DNA of 51,732 nt from Ascidiaceihabitans sp. (GCA_028388995.1 JAOEQC010000005.1:1-51732), one strand, 5' to 3'; shown: positions 11,045 through 21,457, numbered from the stretch's first letter. Notes: generated by a model not told the origin, from the letters alone. Translations and numbers: made by a program.

Positions 11045-12129
11045 ACTCACCGCTATTGTTAATTGCGGCGGGTGGTACTGGCGGGCATATGTTCCCAGCT
11101 CAAGCATTGGCCGAAGAGATGTTGAAAAAAGGGTGGCGCGTAAAGCTATCCACTGATGCTCGCGGCGCACGCTATACTGGCGGCTTCCCTCATACGACTG
11201 AGATCGAACAGATCAGCAGCGCGACTTTTGCGCGCGGTGGCATTTTGGCCAAGGCGCTGGTTCCGTTTCGCATTGCTGGCGGCGTTATTGGTGCGGTCTA
11301 TCAAGTGTTGCGCGATCGGCCTGATGTCGTCATCGGCTTTGGCGGTTATCCAACTATTCCTGCGATGGCTGCTGCTACCTTATTGCGTTTGCCACGTATG
11401 ATCCATGAACAGAACGGTGTCCTGGGACGTGTGAACACCTTGTTTGCGCCGCGCGTTGATGCAGTAGCCTGCGGCACTTGGCCGACTGACTTGGCAGCGG
11501 GTATTGAAGGCGTCCATGTTGGGAATCCTGTAAGGGGCAGCATTCTTGATCGTGGGGGGGCAGGGTACATCCAGCCTGGAGATTATCCGATGGATCTTCT
11601 GGTTATCGGTGGAAGCCAGGGTGCGCGGATTTTTAGCGACATTATTCCACCTGCAATTGCACAGCTACCTATCGATATTTTGCGCAATTTGCGTGTGAGT
11701 CACCAAGCACGCGGCGAAGACGAAGACCGCGTTCGGGACTACTATGCCTCTGAAGGTGTAAATGCTGAAGTCGCCTCATTTTTTCAGGATGTGCCCCGGC
11801 GCATGTCTGAAGCACAACTTGTTATCAGTCGTGCGGGTGCGTCATCTGTTGCGGACATTAGTGTAATCGGTCGGCCGTCGATTTTGGTGCCCTTCGCTGC
11901 AGCTACAGGCGATCACCAGACAGCCAACGCGCGCGGATTAGTTGATGACGGCGCTGCCGTCTTGATTCCAGAAAGTGCTCTGACGATCGACGCATTGAGC
12001 GAACAAATTGTTGCCATCCTCAGCGATCCTGCTGCGGCTGGAAAGATGTCAAATGCTGCATTGTCTGCAGGTAAACCCGAAGCAACACAAACGCTGGTCG
12101 AGATGGTCGAAGTACTAGCGAGTAAATAA
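11041..12129 (+). CDS. murG: UDP-GlcNAc:undecaprenyl-PP-MurNAc-pentapeptide GlcNAc transferase MurG
   Basis: MurG adds GlcNAc to lipid I to make lipid II on the cytoplasmic face of the membrane. The glycine-rich lipid I/phosphate loop GGTGGH is at residues 11-16. [23 protein letters not shown] and the UDP-sugar-binding segment [22 protein letters not shown] (given here in two parts: SRAGASS and GRPSILVP) are present. At 362 residues it has normal length. It starts inside the ftsW stop (ATGA) and is followed by murC after a short gap. Confidence 0.97.
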   Translation: MNSPLLLIAAGGTGGHMFPAQALAEEMLKKGWRVKLSTDARGARYTGGFPHTTEIEQISSATFARGGILAKALVPFRIAGGVIGAVYQVLRDRPDVVIGFGGYPTIPAMAAATLLRLPRMIHEQNGVLGRVNTLFAPRVDAVACGTWPTDLAAGIEGVHVGNPVRGSILDRGGAGYIQPGDYPMDLLVIGGSQGARIFSDIIPPAIAQLPIDILRNLRVSHQARGEDEDRVRDYYASEGVNAEVASFFQDVPRRMSEAQLVISRAGASSVADISVIGRPSILVPFAAATGDHQTANARGLVDDGAAVLIPESALTIDALSEQIVAILSDPAAAGKMSNAALSAGKPEATQTLVEMVEVLASK

Positions 12130-12141
12130 AGGAGCATGCGC

Positions 12142-13545
12142 ATGAACGCGGCCACTAAACTTCCCGGCGATGTAGGTCCAATCCACTTTGTAGGCGTTGG
12201 CGGTATCGGCATGTCAGGCATTGCCGAAGTGTTGCTTAATCACGGCTATGTTGTGCAAGGCTCGGATCTAAAGAAAACTAAGATCACGGACCGTCTGCAC
12301 GAAAAAGGCGCATTGATCTTTGAGGGACAGAAAGCGGAAAATATCGATGATGCGGCGGTCATTGTTATCTCATCTGCTATTAAACCGGGCAATCCCGAAC
12401 TAGACGCTGCACGTGCACAGGGCCTGCCAATTGTGCGCCGCGCCGAGATGTTGGCCGAATTGATGCGGTTGAAATCAAACATTGCAATCGCGGGAACGCA
12501 TGGCAAAACCACAACGACCACAATGATGGCTGAGTTGATGGTTGCGGGTAGATTCGACCCCACGGTTGTGAATGGTGGGATTATCCATGCTTACGGTTCC
12601 AACGCGCGCGTTGGTTTAGGCGAATGGATGGTTGTGGAGGCCGACGAAAGCGACGGAACCTTTAACCGCTTGCCAGCCACAATTGCGATCGTGACCAATA
12701 TTGACCCAGAACACATGGAGCACTGGGGTGACTTTGACACTCTACGCAAAGGGTTCTTGGACTTTGTTTCAAACATACCGTTCTACGGATTAGCCGTTTG
12801 CTGTACCGATCATCCAGAGGTTCAGGCCTTGGTTGGCAAAATCACCGACCGTCGTGTTGTTACATATGGTTTTAATGCCCAAGCTGACGTGCGTGCTGTA
12901 AACTTGACCTACAAAGGTGGAGTCGCACATTTCGACATCGCCTTGCAGGGCGAGGGGACAGTCATCGAAGGTTGCACGTTGCCTATGCCGGGTGATCACA
13001 ACGTTTCAAACGCTTTGTCCGCCGTCGCAGTTTCGCGGCACTTGGGCATGAGCGGAGATGAAATTCGCGGTGCTTTGGCGAAATTTGGGGGCGTGAATCG
13101 CCGCTTTACCAAAGTGGGCGTAGTGGATGGTGTAACAATCATCGACGATTATGGGCACCACCCAGTTGAGATTGCCGCAGTCTTGAAGGCTGCGCGCCAA
13201 TCATGTGAAGGTCGCGTCATTGCTGTTCACCAACCCCACCGCTTTACCCGTCTATCGCACCATTTCGAAGAGTTTTGTGCCTGCTTTAATGATGCAGACG
13301 TCGTTGGCATTGCAAATATTTTTTCTGCAGGTGAGGAACCTATCGAGGGTGCTTCGCGCGATGATCTGGTCGCGGGTCTTATCCGCCATGGCCACCGTCA
13401 AGCCTCTGCTGTTGGAAATGAGGCCGATTTGGTCCGTTTGGTGCGCGAGCATGCAAAGCCAGGGGATATGGTTGTATGTCTTGGTGCCGGTACGATTTCA
13501 GCTTGGGCCAATGCGCTACCTACACAGTTAGCGGGTATGCCATGA
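12142..13545 (+). CDS. murC: UDP-MurNAc:L-alanine ligase MurC
   Basis: MurC adds the first stem-peptide residue (L-Ala). Two ATG codons are in frame. The one at 12142 is preferred because AAGGAG at 12128-12133 is eight bases ahead of it but only two ahead of 12136, and because the product then begins MNAATKLP, as in related roseobacters. The 467-residue protein has the UDP-binding fold GVGGIGMSG, the ATP loop GTHGKT (residues 118-123) and DDYGHHP near residue 335. Its stop overlaps the next small gene by four bases. Confidence 0.96.
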   Translation: MNAATKLPGDVGPIHFVGVGGIGMSGIAEVLLNHGYVVQGSDLKKTKITDRLHEKGALIFEGQKAENIDDAAVIVISSAIKPGNPELDAARAQGLPIVRRAEMLAELMRLKSNIAIAGTHGKTTTTTMMAELMVAGRFDPTVVNGGIIHAYGSNARVGLGEWMVVEADESDGTFNRLPATIAIVTNIDPEHMEHWGDFDTLRKGFLDFVSNIPFYGLAVCCTDHPEVQALVGKITDRRVVTYGFNAQADVRAVNLTYKGGVAHFDIALQGEGTVIEGCTLPMPGDHNVSNALSAVAVSRHLGMSGDEIRGALAKFGGVNRRFTKVGVVDGVTIIDDYGHHPVEIAAVLKAARQSCEGRVIAVHQPHRFTRLSHHFEEFCACFNDADVVGIANIFSAGEEPIEGASRDDLVAGLIRHGHRQASAVGNEADLVRLVREHAKPGDMVVCLGAGTISAWANALPTQLAGMP

Positions 13546-13805
13546 CGCTTCTTTGGGCCTGCATCATCTGGGTCTTTTACTCCGTGGCGTCTGCCATGTT
13601 GCCAATGTGTCTTCAATACATTCCTGCTGTGATCCTGTTGATCGCCGCCCCAATTCTGACTGTATGGATTGGCATTCAATTAAATGTTTGGGTGTCTATT
13701 GTAGCTGTGTTCGCCTTTGGGTCGATGTTTCGCAATCCATTGCGTTACCTTTGGGCAAAACTGCTCGGCCAAAACCCAAAACTCCCGCAGGAGTTATTTG
13801 AATGA
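13542..13805 (+). CDS. Small membrane protein, first of three in tandem between murC and murB
   Basis: This 87-residue hypothetical protein starts at ATG 13542, inside the murC stop (ATGA overlap). Longer versions of the frame run into murC and are not credible. It is almost wholly hydrophobic, with about three membrane segments (roughly 3-21, 26-43 and 46-63), followed by a basic tail with [11 protein letters not shown]. Length and layout match the next gene (DUF2484-like), so the two may be diverged paralogues; that is inference. Its stop overlaps the next start (TGA within ATGA). Function is unknown. The coupling suggests co-expression with cell-wall enzymes. Confidence 0.72.
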   Translation: MTLLWACIIWVFYSVASAMLPMCLQYIPAVILLIAAPILTVWIGIQLNVWVSIVAVFAFGSMFRNPLRYLWAKLLGQNPKLPQELFE

Positions 13806-14059
13806 CAGTCTCTCTGATCCTAGCGTGCCTTTGGGCATTGGTTGCAAATGTTTTGGCAATGACACCAAGTAAGGACTATCACTGGCGTAACGCCTACATT
13901 CTTATTGGTCTGGGCATTCCGCTGCTTGGTTTTGCTAGCTGGGAAAACGGCCCATGGATTGGCCTGATTGTTTTGGTCGCGGCCATAAGTGTCTTGCGTT
14001 GGCCGGTCGTCTATTTGACCCGCTGGGTAAAGTTAAAGTTAAAAGGTACTTCGGTGTGA
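13802..14059 (+). CDS. DUF2484-like small membrane protein
   Basis: The 85-residue product begins [20 protein letters not shown] and has the motif PSKDYHWRNAYILI. I recognise these as like the DUF2484 family of Rhodobacteraceae, whose function is not known. Three membrane segments are predicted (about 3-20, 27-43 and 46-64) with a basic C-terminal tail. It overlaps the preceding gene by four bases (ATGA), and its stop overlaps the next start (GTGA). Position inside the dcw cluster points to a link with envelope growth, but there is no direct evidence. Confidence 0.75.
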   Translation: MTVSLILACLWALVANVLAMTPSKDYHWRNAYILIGLGIPLLGFASWENGPWIGLIVLVAAISVLRWPVVYLTRWVKLKLKGTSV

Positions 14060-14322
14060 GCGTCTTGATTTTTGTTTCACCGCTTGCGGCGTCGGCGGTG
14101 GTTAGTCTTTGGCTAGGCTTCAAGATGCGAATGATATTATTTGGGGCATGGCTATCGGCATTTATGGCATGGCTGGTTTTACTGTTACCTAGTGCGTTTG
14201 AAGAAGTCGCTCTAACTCAACCAGGATTGTACATGTTGGGCATTTTTGCTGTTTTTCATATCGCATCATTTGCCCTCGATATGTTGGTCGTACGTGCCCG
14301 TAATGCAGGGAATGAGGCATGA
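14056..14322 (+). CDS. Small membrane protein, third of the cassette (GTG start)
   Basis: The frame is open far upstream, but the sensible start is GTG 14056, which overlaps the stop of the preceding gene (GTGA). This gives an 88-residue protein beginning [13 protein letters not shown]. It has about three membrane segments (roughly 2-20, 24-44 and 60-80) and ends in a basic/polar tail. I do not recognise a family. Its stop overlaps the murB ATG (ATGA), so the whole stretch murC to murB forms one unbroken translational chain. Confidence 0.68.
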   Translation: MSVLIFVSPLAASAVVSLWLGFKMRMILFGAWLSAFMAWLVLLLPSAFEEVALTQPGLYMLGIFAVFHIASFALDMLVVRARNAGNEA

Positions 14323-15245
14323 TTGATCTGCCTGAAGTGCGTGGCCGCCTTACGCCAGCTCGTATTTTGTCAGACCTAACATGGCTTCGTGTTGGTGGTC
14401 CTGCCGATTGCTTGTTTCAGCCTGCAGATGTTGAGGACCTGTCGCAGTTCCTGAATGCGCTTGATCCAAATGTTCATGTTTTCCCTATGGGTGTTGGTAG
14501 CAATTTAATTGTGCGTGATGGGGGTATTCGAGCCGTTGTTGTTCGGATGGGCCGTGGGTTCAATGGTATCGAAGTCACAGGCAACCGCGTCACGGTAGGT
14601 GTCGCAGCATTGGATTCTCATGTTGCACGCAAAGCTGCGGACGCGGGTGTCGACCTTACGTTCTTGCGCACTATCCCTGGTAGCATTGGTGGTGCCGTGC
14701 GTATGAATGCTGGGTGCTATGGCAGCTATACAGCAGATGTGTTCGTTAAGGCGACCGCCGTTATGCGCAGTGGTGAGATTGTAACTCTCAATGCAGCCGA
14801 TTTGAATTTCCAGTATCGCCAAACGAATTTACCTGAAGGCGCGGTGCTTGTTAGTGTTGTTTTGGAATGCCCATCAGGTGATCCTGCAGAATTGCACGCA
14901 CGTATGGAGGATCAGTTGGCCAAGCGCGATGCGACTCAACCGACCAAGGACCGCAGCGCAGGTAGCACCTTTCGCAATCCTGCTGGCTTTTCCAGCACAG
15001 GGCAGGCGGATGACGTCCATGATTTGAAGGCGTGGAAGGTTATCGATGACGCTGGCATGCGTGGTGCAACGCGAGGCGGGGCACAAATGAGCGAAATGCA
15101 CTCTAACTTTATGATCAATACCGGAGGGGCCACAGCGTCTGATTTGGAAGGATTAGGTGAGGAAGTGCGAAAAAAGGTTTACGATTCAAGTGGTATCACG
15201 CTACAATGGGAAATTATGCGGGTAGGTGAGCCAAAGGCCACCTAA
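14319..15245 (+). CDS. murB: UDP-N-acetylenolpyruvoylglucosamine reductase MurB
   Basis: MurB reduces UDP-GlcNAc-enolpyruvate to UDP-MurNAc with NADPH and FAD. FAD-binding motifs are clear: [12 protein letters not shown] and [16 protein letters not shown]. The segment [14 protein letters not shown] holds the serine that acts as general acid in the family. At 308 residues it is the shorter type common in Gram-negatives other than enterics. It is coupled to the small membrane-protein cassette upstream by an ATGA overlap. Confidence 0.96.
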   Translation: MIDLPEVRGRLTPARILSDLTWLRVGGPADCLFQPADVEDLSQFLNALDPNVHVFPMGVGSNLIVRDGGIRAVVVRMGRGFNGIEVTGNRVTVGVAALDSHVARKAADAGVDLTFLRTIPGSIGGAVRMNAGCYGSYTADVFVKATAVMRSGEIVTLNAADLNFQYRQTNLPEGAVLVSVVLECPSGDPAELHARMEDQLAKRDATQPTKDRSAGSTFRNPAGFSSTGQADDVHDLKAWKVIDDAGMRGATRGGAQMSEMHSNFMINTGGATASDLEGLGEEVRKKVYDSSGITLQWEIMRVGEPKAT

Positions 15246-15335
15246 TTGGGTAAATGCCTGTAAAAGAAAGAAGCCGAAAACGGCAATAATAACAATAAGA
15301 ACCATAAAATTGGTTCAGGACAAAGAGGCACTCTG

Positions 15336-16256
15336 GTGGGTCAGTCGAGCAGGACGCCCCGTACAGTTGCAGTATTAATGGGTGGCCCCTCGGCGGAACG
15401 AGAAGTGTCACTGTCCAGTGGACAAGCATGTGCTGCCGCATTGCGGGAAGAAGGATTTGAAGTGATCGAGGTAGATGCAGGCCGCGATCTTTCTACCATT
15501 TTAACAGATATCAAGCCTGATGCCGTTCTTAACTGCCTCCATGGCCGTTGGGGTGAAGATGGATCCGTCCAAGGTCTTCTTGAGTGGTTGGGCACTCCCT
15601 ACTCGCATTCTGGAATTTTGGCGTCTGCCTTGGCGATGGACAAACAGCGGAGCAAGGAAGTGTTTGCGTCTGCTGGGCTGCCGATTGTCAAAAGTATAAT
15701 TGTTAAAGCTGATCATGTACGCGCCAGGCATGTGATGATGCCACCATACGTTGTTAAGCCTAACAATGAGGGCTCTAGCGTTGGCGTCTATTTGGTCGAC
15801 GAAGAAAACAACGGACCGCCACAGTTGGACAGCGACATGCCTGATGAGGTGATGGTTGAGGCCTTCGCGCCAGGTCGCGAACTAACGACAAGCGTGATGG
15901 ATGGTCGGGCATTGACCGTTACAGATATTCTGACCGCCGGTTGGTATGACTATGATGCAAAGTATAAAGAAGGCGGCTCAACACATGTTGTCCCTGCTGA
16001 TGTGCCATCTGAGATCTTTAAGCTGTGCCAAGATTACGCTCTACGTGCCCACTCGGCACTTGGCTGTAATGGGATCAGCCGTACGGATTTTCGTTGGGAC
16101 GAAAGCAAAGGCGTTGAAGGTTTGATCCTGCTAGAAACCAACACACAACCGGGCATGACGCCAACCTCGCTGACACCGGAACAAGCACAAGCCGTTGGTA
16201 TTAGTTTTGGCCAGTTGTGCCGCTGGATGGTAGAGGACGCGTCATGCAACCGTTAA
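15336..16256 (+). CDS. ddl: D-alanine:D-alanine ligase
   Basis: Ddl makes the D-Ala-D-Ala dipeptide used by MurF. The 306-residue ATP-grasp protein starts with GTG at 15336, preceded by AAAGAGG. MGGPSAEREVSLSSG is the family's N-terminal motif, EGSSVGV belongs to the ATP-grasp loop, and LLETNTQPGMTPTSL carries C-terminal Mg/ATP ligands. Ninety bases separate it from murB. Its end overlaps the start of ftsQ by 13 bases. Confidence 0.96.
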   Translation: MGQSSRTPRTVAVLMGGPSAEREVSLSSGQACAAALREEGFEVIEVDAGRDLSTILTDIKPDAVLNCLHGRWGEDGSVQGLLEWLGTPYSHSGILASALAMDKQRSKEVFASAGLPIVKSIIVKADHVRARHVMMPPYVVKPNNEGSSVGVYLVDEENNGPPQLDSDMPDEVMVEAFAPGRELTTSVMDGRALTVTDILTAGWYDYDAKYKEGGSTHVVPADVPSEIFKLCQDYALRAHSALGCNGISRTDFRWDESKGVEGLILLETNTQPGMTPTSLTPEQAQAVGISFGQLCRWMVEDASCNR

Positions 16257-17128
16257 GCCATTTGCGACAAACATCACGGCTTGATCCAGCGCCATCACGT
16301 TGGTCGTGGCGTTTGCAGCGACTGATGTTGACGCCTGTGTTCCGTTTCGGTTTGCGCATCGGGCTTCCATTTGTTTTGACCTTTGGGATTGGCCTTAGCT
16401 ATCTATCTAACCCTGTTCGCCAATCTGCAATATCTGATGCGATTGCTAACACGCGCTCAAGCATCCAAGAACGACCAGAGTTCATGGTCAGCTTGATGGC
16501 GATTGATGGTGCAGGTACGGATTTGGCAGAAGATATTCGCAGAAACCTTCCGATTGACTTCCCAGTAAGCTCATTCGATTTGGATCTGGAAGCGATGCGT
16601 GAAGCTGTCATGCTGCTGTCGCCAATTGCCGAGGCGTCTTTGCGCATTCGCCCGGGAGGAGTTTTACAGGTTGATGTTGTGCCACGGGTACCTGTTGCAG
16701 TTTGGCGCAGCCATACATCTCTTTCTTTGCTAGATGCTGATGGCGCACATGTTTCTCACATTTCGTTCCGCAGTGATCGCGCAGAATTGCCGTTGATTGC
16801 GGGCGAGGGGGCAAATGAACATGTGGATGAGGCAATGGAATTGATCCGAACTGCGCAGCCTTTGGGTGAGCGACTGCGCGGAGTCGTACGGATGGGTGCA
16901 CGTCGATGGGATGTTGTTCTAGATCGTGAGCAACGCATTCTTTTACCTACAACTGGGGCCGTGACGGCATTGGAACACGTTATTGCCCTTGAAGGCGCAC
17001 AGGATGTTCTAAGCCGTGATGTGGCTCGCATAGATATGCGCCTTGGTGGGCGCCCAACAATAAAAATGAACAATGACGCTACACAAGAATTATGGCGCAT
17101 CAGGCAGCTTCCGGAAAGTGGACAGTAG
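16244..17128 (+). CDS. ftsQ: Cell division protein FtsQ
   Basis: FtsQ is a bitopic divisome protein with a periplasmic POTRA domain that recruits FtsB and FtsL. The start is set at ATG 16244 (MQPLSHLRQ), with GAGGA about seven bases upstream. An in-frame GTG at 16217 lacks such a site. The 294 residues have a basic cytoplasmic tail, one membrane segment at about 42-60 and a periplasmic domain of about 230 residues with the POTRA-like segment LRIRPGGVLQVDVVPRVPVAVWR (key part VVPRVPVAVWR). Between ddl and ftsA, the assignment is secure. Confidence 0.93.
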   Translation: MQPLSHLRQTSRLDPAPSRWSWRLQRLMLTPVFRFGLRIGLPFVLTFGIGLSYLSNPVRQSAISDAIANTRSSIQERPEFMVSLMAIDGAGTDLAEDIRRNLPIDFPVSSFDLDLEAMREAVMLLSPIAEASLRIRPGGVLQVDVVPRVPVAVWRSHTSLSLLDADGAHVSHISFRSDRAELPLIAGEGANEHVDEAMELIRTAQPLGERLRGVVRMGARRWDVVLDREQRILLPTTGAVTALEHVIALEGAQDVLSRDVARIDMRLGGRPTIKMNNDATQELWRIRQLPESGQ

Positions 17129-17135
17129 GAAAATG

Positions 17136-18467
17136 ATGAATCTTTATGACAGCCAGCGCAACATGCGCAACATGCGAAAGATCGCGATGCAACGTGGTGT
17201 TGTCGCGATCTTGGATATGGGCAGTTCTAAGATTGCAGCACTTGTGTTGCGTTTTGATGGTTCAGCCAAAGTTGGCGATGACGGAGACATTGGGGCACTT
17301 GCTGGTCAGTCCGGCTTTCGGGTTATTGGTGCTGCAACGACACGTTCACGCGGGGTTCATTTCGGTGAAATTACTGCGATGCAGGAAACCGAACGCGCTA
17401 TTCGTACGGCATTACAAGCAGCACAAAAAATGGCGGGCATCCGTGTTGATCATGTGGTCGCATGCTTTGCAGGGGCGGAACCACGCAGCTACGGTTTGGG
17501 TGCACAGATTCGACTCGATGGTCATGTTGTCACAGAAGATGATGTCGCACGTGTGATGTCACAATGTGATGTACCTGACTACGGTGGTGACCGTGAGGTT
17601 TTACATGCGCAACCCGTGAACTTTGCGCTTGATCATCGCTCGGGCTTATCTGATCCACGTGGGCAGTTGGGCAATAAACTTTCAGTTGATATGCACATGC
17701 TAACAGTAGATGCTGCTGCGGTTCATCACGTTGCTCACTGCATTAAGCGGTGCGATTTGGAGCTGGCGGGCATTGCGTCCTCTGCCTATGTTTCAGGTAT
17801 GTCCACGTTGGTGGAGGACGAGCAAGAGTTGGGTTCTGCCTGTATCGATATGGGGGGCGGAGCGACCAGCATCTCTATCTTCATCAAAAAACACATGATC
17901 TTTGCAGACTCTGTTCGAATGGGCGGGGATCACGTTACGTCTGACATCTCATTGGGCCTTCAAGTGCCGACAGCGAATGCGGAGCGGATCAAAACATTCT
18001 ATGGCGGCGTACACGCTACAGGCATGGACGACCGTGAGATGATTGAAATTGGTGGCGATACTGGTGATTACGAGCATGATCGTCGTACGGCCAGTCGCGC
18101 AGAATTGATCGGCATCATTCGGCCACGCGTTGAAGAAATTCTTGAAGAAGTTCGTGCCCGTCTGGATGCTGCTGGCTTTGATCATTTACCAAGTCGGCAA
18201 ATTGTGCTGACCGGTGGCGGTAGCCAAATTCCTGGTCTTGATGGTCTTGCAAGCAAAATTTTGGGGCATCAGGTACGCCTTGGTCGCCCATTGCGCGTCC
18301 ATGGTTTACCACAGGCTGCAACAGGTCCAAGCTTTGCTTCGGCTGTTGGCCTTTCGTTGTTTGCAGCCCATCCGCAAGATGAATGGTGGGACTTTGATAT
18401 TCCTGCCGATCGCTATCCTGCACGTTCGTTGCGTCGCGCCGTGAAGTGGTTCCGCGACAACTGGTGA
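17136..18467 (+). CDS. ftsA: Cell division protein FtsA
   Basis: FtsA is an actin-like ATPase that tethers FtsZ to the membrane. Two adjacent ATGs (17133, 17136) are possible; 17136 gives better spacing from AGGA at 17127-17130. The 443-residue protein has the phosphate-binding loop AILDMGSSKIAALV near the N-terminus, the second loop SACIDMGGGATSISIF and LTGGGSQIPGL near the C-terminus. The last residues (LRRAVKWFRDNW) form a basic, aromatic amphipathic helix, as expected for membrane tethering. Confidence 0.95.
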   Translation: MNLYDSQRNMRNMRKIAMQRGVVAILDMGSSKIAALVLRFDGSAKVGDDGDIGALAGQSGFRVIGAATTRSRGVHFGEITAMQETERAIRTALQAAQKMAGIRVDHVVACFAGAEPRSYGLGAQIRLDGHVVTEDDVARVMSQCDVPDYGGDREVLHAQPVNFALDHRSGLSDPRGQLGNKLSVDMHMLTVDAAAVHHVAHCIKRCDLELAGIASSAYVSGMSTLVEDEQELGSACIDMGGGATSISIFIKKHMIFADSVRMGGDHVTSDISLGLQVPTANAERIKTFYGGVHATGMDDREMIEIGGDTGDYEHDRRTASRAELIGIIRPRVEEILEEVRARLDAAGFDHLPSRQIVLTGGGSQIPGLDGLASKILGHQVRLGRPLRVHGLPQAATGPSFASAVGLSLFAAHPQDEWWDFDIPADRYPARSLRRAVKWFRDNW

Positions 18468-18641
18468 TCCCTATATTTGCCTAATCCAACCAAATGACGT
18501 GGAAAGCGGCAAAAAACCGCCCACATTTTGCGTCGGTATTGCGTTTTTGGGATGACGTTACCGTTTGTTTTCGGTAAGATGGATGTGGTTAAGGCATAAA
18601 AACACCTGCAAATGTGGGTCAAAAAACAGGCGGACGCTCTA
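18468..18641 (+). promoter_or_regulatory. Leader region of ftsZ with an inverted repeat
   Basis: This 174-base gap between ftsA and ftsZ has no gene of its own. It holds an inverted repeat TTACCG-8 bases-CGGTAA at 18558-18577, and A/T-rich stretches on either side. In many alphaproteobacteria ftsZ has its own promoter and is cell-cycle controlled. A canonical CtrA box (TTAA-N7-TTAA) is not visible here. Calling it a control region is inference from position and the repeat. Confidence 0.35.
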
Positions 18642-20201
18642 ATGACACTCAATCTTTCGATGCCCGGACAGGACGAATTGAAGCCTCGTATCACCGTGTT
18701 TGGTGTCGGGGGCGCTGGCGGAAACGCAGTCAACAATATGATCGAAAAGCAGCTTGATGGCGTCGATTTTGTTGTAGCGAACACAGACGCTCAGGCTCTT
18801 CAACAATCAACTTCTGAAACACGCGTTCAGCTTGGTATTAAAGTTACTGAGGGGCTGGGTGCTGGTGCGCGTGCAAGCGTTGGTGCGGCGGCTGCGGAAG
18901 AAAGTATTGAGCAGATTGTTGACCACCTGGCTGGTTCACACATGTGCTTCATCACTGCCGGTATGGGTGGTGGTACTGGTACGGGCGCAGCGCCAATTAT
19001 CGCGCAAGCGGCGCGTGAGTTAGGTGTTTTGACTGTAGGTGTTGTGACAAAGCCATTCCAGTTTGAGGGTGCCAAGCGCATGCGTCAAGCTGAAGACGGC
19101 GTTGAGGCTTTGCAAAAAGTTGTCGACACGTTGATCATCATTCCAAACCAGAATTTGTTCCGGTTAGCCAACGAGAAGACGACATTTACTGAAGCTTTCT
19201 CGATGGCTGATGATGTTTTGTATCAAGGTGTTAAAGGTGTTACCGATTTGATGGTACGCCCTGGTTTGATCAATCTAGACTTTGCAGACGTTCGTTCGGT
19301 GATGGACGAAATGGGCAAGGCTATGATGGGTACAGGCGAGGCAGAAGGCGAAGATCGCGCGATCCAAGCTGCTGACAAAGCTATCGCTAACCCGCTACTC
19401 GACGAGATTTCATTGCGCGGAGCAAAAGGCGTGTTAATCAACATCACTGGTGGTCAAGACCTTACATTGTTCGAACTGGACGAAGCTGCAAATCGCATTC
19501 GCGAAGAAGTTGATCCAGAAGCTAACATCATTGTTGGCTCAACATTGGATACCGAGCTAGGTGGCGTGATGCGCGTGAGTGTTGTTGCAACAGGTATCGA
19601 TGCGGCTGATGTTAACGTTGAAATGCCAGTGGCACGCCGTAGCATGTCTGCACCACTCCCAGCCAGTTTTACAGCGGATGAGCCAGTGCTAGCTGCACCA
19701 ATGGCTGCTGAACCAACATTCTTTAACGACCTGAACGTTCAAGAAGCTGCTGCATCTGATATGGCTGAAGATATTTTCAAAGAGAGAATAGCTGATTCAT
19801 ATGAAGTTCCGGCACCTGTTTATCAGCCTACTGTCGCTGAGTTCGAGCCACAGCACGAAGAAATTCAACAAGTTGAGCAGAGTTCATTTGTGGCACCACG
19901 CGCTCCGACACCGGGCAATCCATCACCAGAAGCGTTGGCTCGTTTGCGTGCTGCAGCTGAACGCGCCGCACCTGCTTCAGCACCAGCGCCTTTGCAAGAA
20001 GCTGATCGTCCGCGTTTTGGTATTAACTCTTTGATTAACCGAATGACGGGTCATGCAGAGCAGCGGCAAGAGCCGCAAGCTGTTCGCCATCAACCGTCAG
20101 TGCAGCAACAGGCTGCAGTAGCTCCTCAACCAACTGAGGCTGTGGATCCAGACCAAGAACGCATTGAAATTCCAGCGTTCTTGCGACGCCAAGCAAACTA
20201 A
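18642..20201 (+). CDS. ftsZ: Cell division GTPase FtsZ
   Basis: FtsZ is the tubulin-like GTPase that forms the division ring. The start is ATG 18642 ([10 protein letters not shown]), the usual N-terminus in Rhodobacteraceae; an in-frame ATG at 18612 lies in the leader. The GTP-binding signature GGGTGTG is around residues 109-115 and the T7 loop reads [11 protein letters not shown]. The globular domain ends near residue 320. A long, proline-, alanine- and glutamine-rich linker (about 185 residues) follows, and the protein ends in [13 protein letters not shown], the peptide that binds FtsA. At 519 residues it is longer than enteric FtsZ because of the linker. Confidence 0.97.
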   Translation: MTLNLSMPGQDELKPRITVFGVGGAGGNAVNNMIEKQLDGVDFVVANTDAQALQQSTSETRVQLGIKVTEGLGAGARASVGAAAAEESIEQIVDHLAGSHMCFITAGMGGGTGTGAAPIIAQAARELGVLTVGVVTKPFQFEGAKRMRQAEDGVEALQKVVDTLIIIPNQNLFRLANEKTTFTEAFSMADDVLYQGVKGVTDLMVRPGLINLDFADVRSVMDEMGKAMMGTGEAEGEDRAIQAADKAIANPLLDEISLRGAKGVLINITGGQDLTLFELDEAANRIREEVDPEANIIVGSTLDTELGGVMRVSVVATGIDAADVNVEMPVARRSMSAPLPASFTADEPVLAAPMAAEPTFFNDLNVQEAAASDMAEDIFKERIADSYEVPAPVYQPTVAEFEPQHEEIQQVEQSSFVAPRAPTPGNPSPEALARLRAAAERAAPASAPAPLQEADRPRFGINSLINRMTGHAEQRQEPQAVRHQPSVQQQAAVAPQPTEAVDPDQERIEIPAFLRRQAN

Positions 20202-20223
20202 AGCTACCTACTGGATTTTGAGA

Positions 20224-20247
20224 AAGCTGCCTTCGGGCGGCTTTTTT
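20224..20247 (+). terminator. Rho-independent terminator after ftsZ
   Basis: An 8-base stem (AAGCTGCC / GGCGGCTT, one G-T pair) with a TTCG tetraloop is followed directly by a run of six T, starting 22 bases after the ftsZ stop. This should end the ftsZ transcript and make lpxC a separate unit. Confidence 0.9.
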
Positions 20248-20404
20248 CGTTATATAATAGTCGCTTATATGTGACTTGGCGCAATATTGCCGATATGTAA
20301 CAACCATGTTTCAGTGTGTTGCAATGATTGAGTTGTGATTGTTTGTTTGGGTTCGTATTCAAATATCATCCAAGTACGAAACCGTGCGCCATTTTGAGGT
20401 CGTT

Positions 20405-21328
20405 TTGCAAACAACTGTTAAATCTTCGATTAGTTTCACAGGAAAAGGCCTCCATTCAGGCGAACCTGTTAGGCTAACAATTCTGCCAGCGGCGGCGGAA
20501 TACGGAATTGGGTTTGCACGTACGGATGTTGTTGAAGGTGATAACCTAATCCCAGCACGATGGGACGCGGTGCATCGGTCGCCATTGTGCACCAGAATTC
20601 AGAACTCAGCTGGTGTAGAAGTTTCGACCGTGGAGCACATTATGGCAGCCCTTGCCGGATGTGGTGTACACAATGCGTTGATTGAGCTCGATGGCCCTGA
20701 AGTTCCAATTGTCGATGGCTCTGCCGTGCCATTTGTGCGTGGAATCATGCAGTGTGGTTTGCAAGTCTTAGGGGCCCCCGTGCGTGCCTTTGAGATTATG
20801 CAGACTGTTACTGTTATAGAAGGTGGGGCGATAGCAACGCTTGAGCCCGCAGACACGATGTATATCGACTTCCAAATCGATTTTGAAGATGCTGCTATTG
20901 GCAGTCAGCGCAAATCTTTGCGTCTGAACAATGGTAGCTTTGCCCGTGAGTTGAGCGATAGTCGTACCTTCTGTCGCCAAGCCGATGTTGAAGCAATGCA
21001 AGCGAATGGTCTTGCTTTAGGTGGGTCTTCTGGCGAAAACGCAGTCGTGTTTGAAGGTGATAAAGTTTTGAGCCCAGGTGGCTTGCGTCACTCTGACGAA
21101 CCTGTGCGCCATAAAATGCTAGACGCCTTGGGAGATCTTGCTTTGGCGGGTGCACCTATTATGGGTCGCTACACTGGTACGCGTGCAGGCCACTCTTTGA
21201 CTAACACGTTGCTACGTAAAGCATTTGCGACACCAGGTGCCATCCGAATGGTGGTTTGCGACTCTGAGATGACGCAGCGTTTGCCTGGGCATGGCTTGGT
21301 TTGGGACGAAATTCCACAAGTGGCCTAA
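20405..21328 (+). CDS. lpxC: UDP-3-O-acyl-N-acetylglucosamine deacetylase LpxC
   Basis: LpxC is the zinc enzyme of the committed step of lipid A synthesis. The frame is open further upstream, but TTG 20405 is preferred: GAGG at 20396-20399 is suitably placed, and the 307-residue product then starts MQTTVKSS, like known LpxC proteins (about 305 residues). Motifs are KGLHSG, VEHIMAALAGCGVHN (with a zinc-binding His), KMLDALGDLAL (zinc ligands H and D nearby) and GHSLTN. The gene order ftsZ-lpxC is common. A separate promoter in the 157 bases after the ftsZ terminator is expected but not identified. Confidence 0.95.
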   Translation: MQTTVKSSISFTGKGLHSGEPVRLTILPAAAEYGIGFARTDVVEGDNLIPARWDAVHRSPLCTRIQNSAGVEVSTVEHIMAALAGCGVHNALIELDGPEVPIVDGSAVPFVRGIMQCGLQVLGAPVRAFEIMQTVTVIEGGAIATLEPADTMYIDFQIDFEDAAIGSQRKSLRLNNGSFARELSDSRTFCRQADVEAMQANGLALGGSSGENAVVFEGDKVLSPGGLRHSDEPVRHKMLDALGDLALAGAPIMGRYTGTRAGHSLTNTLLRKAFATPGAIRMVVCDSEMTQRLPGHGLVWDEIPQVA

Positions 21329-21457
21329 CCGTCAATTTTCCACTCAAAACGCCAGAATAATGTTTGCTTAAGTGCGTTGCGTGTTTGCAAGGTTTTGCAT
21401 GTTAAATTAGTGTGCTAACAGCAATCTAACAAAGCGAAAACGAACAGGGTGAACGCG

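Noticed and set aside
18484-18520. GCGG-CAAAAAA-CCGC repeat after ftsA, considered as a terminator
   Set aside because: Four-base stem only and no T run; ftsA-ftsZ read-through remains possible.
21402-21419. TTAA followed by CTAAC ahead of bamD, considered as a CtrA box
   Set aside because: The spacing is nine bases and the second half is CTAAC rather than TTAAC; a CtrA site needs TTAA-N7-TTAA(C). Only a half match.
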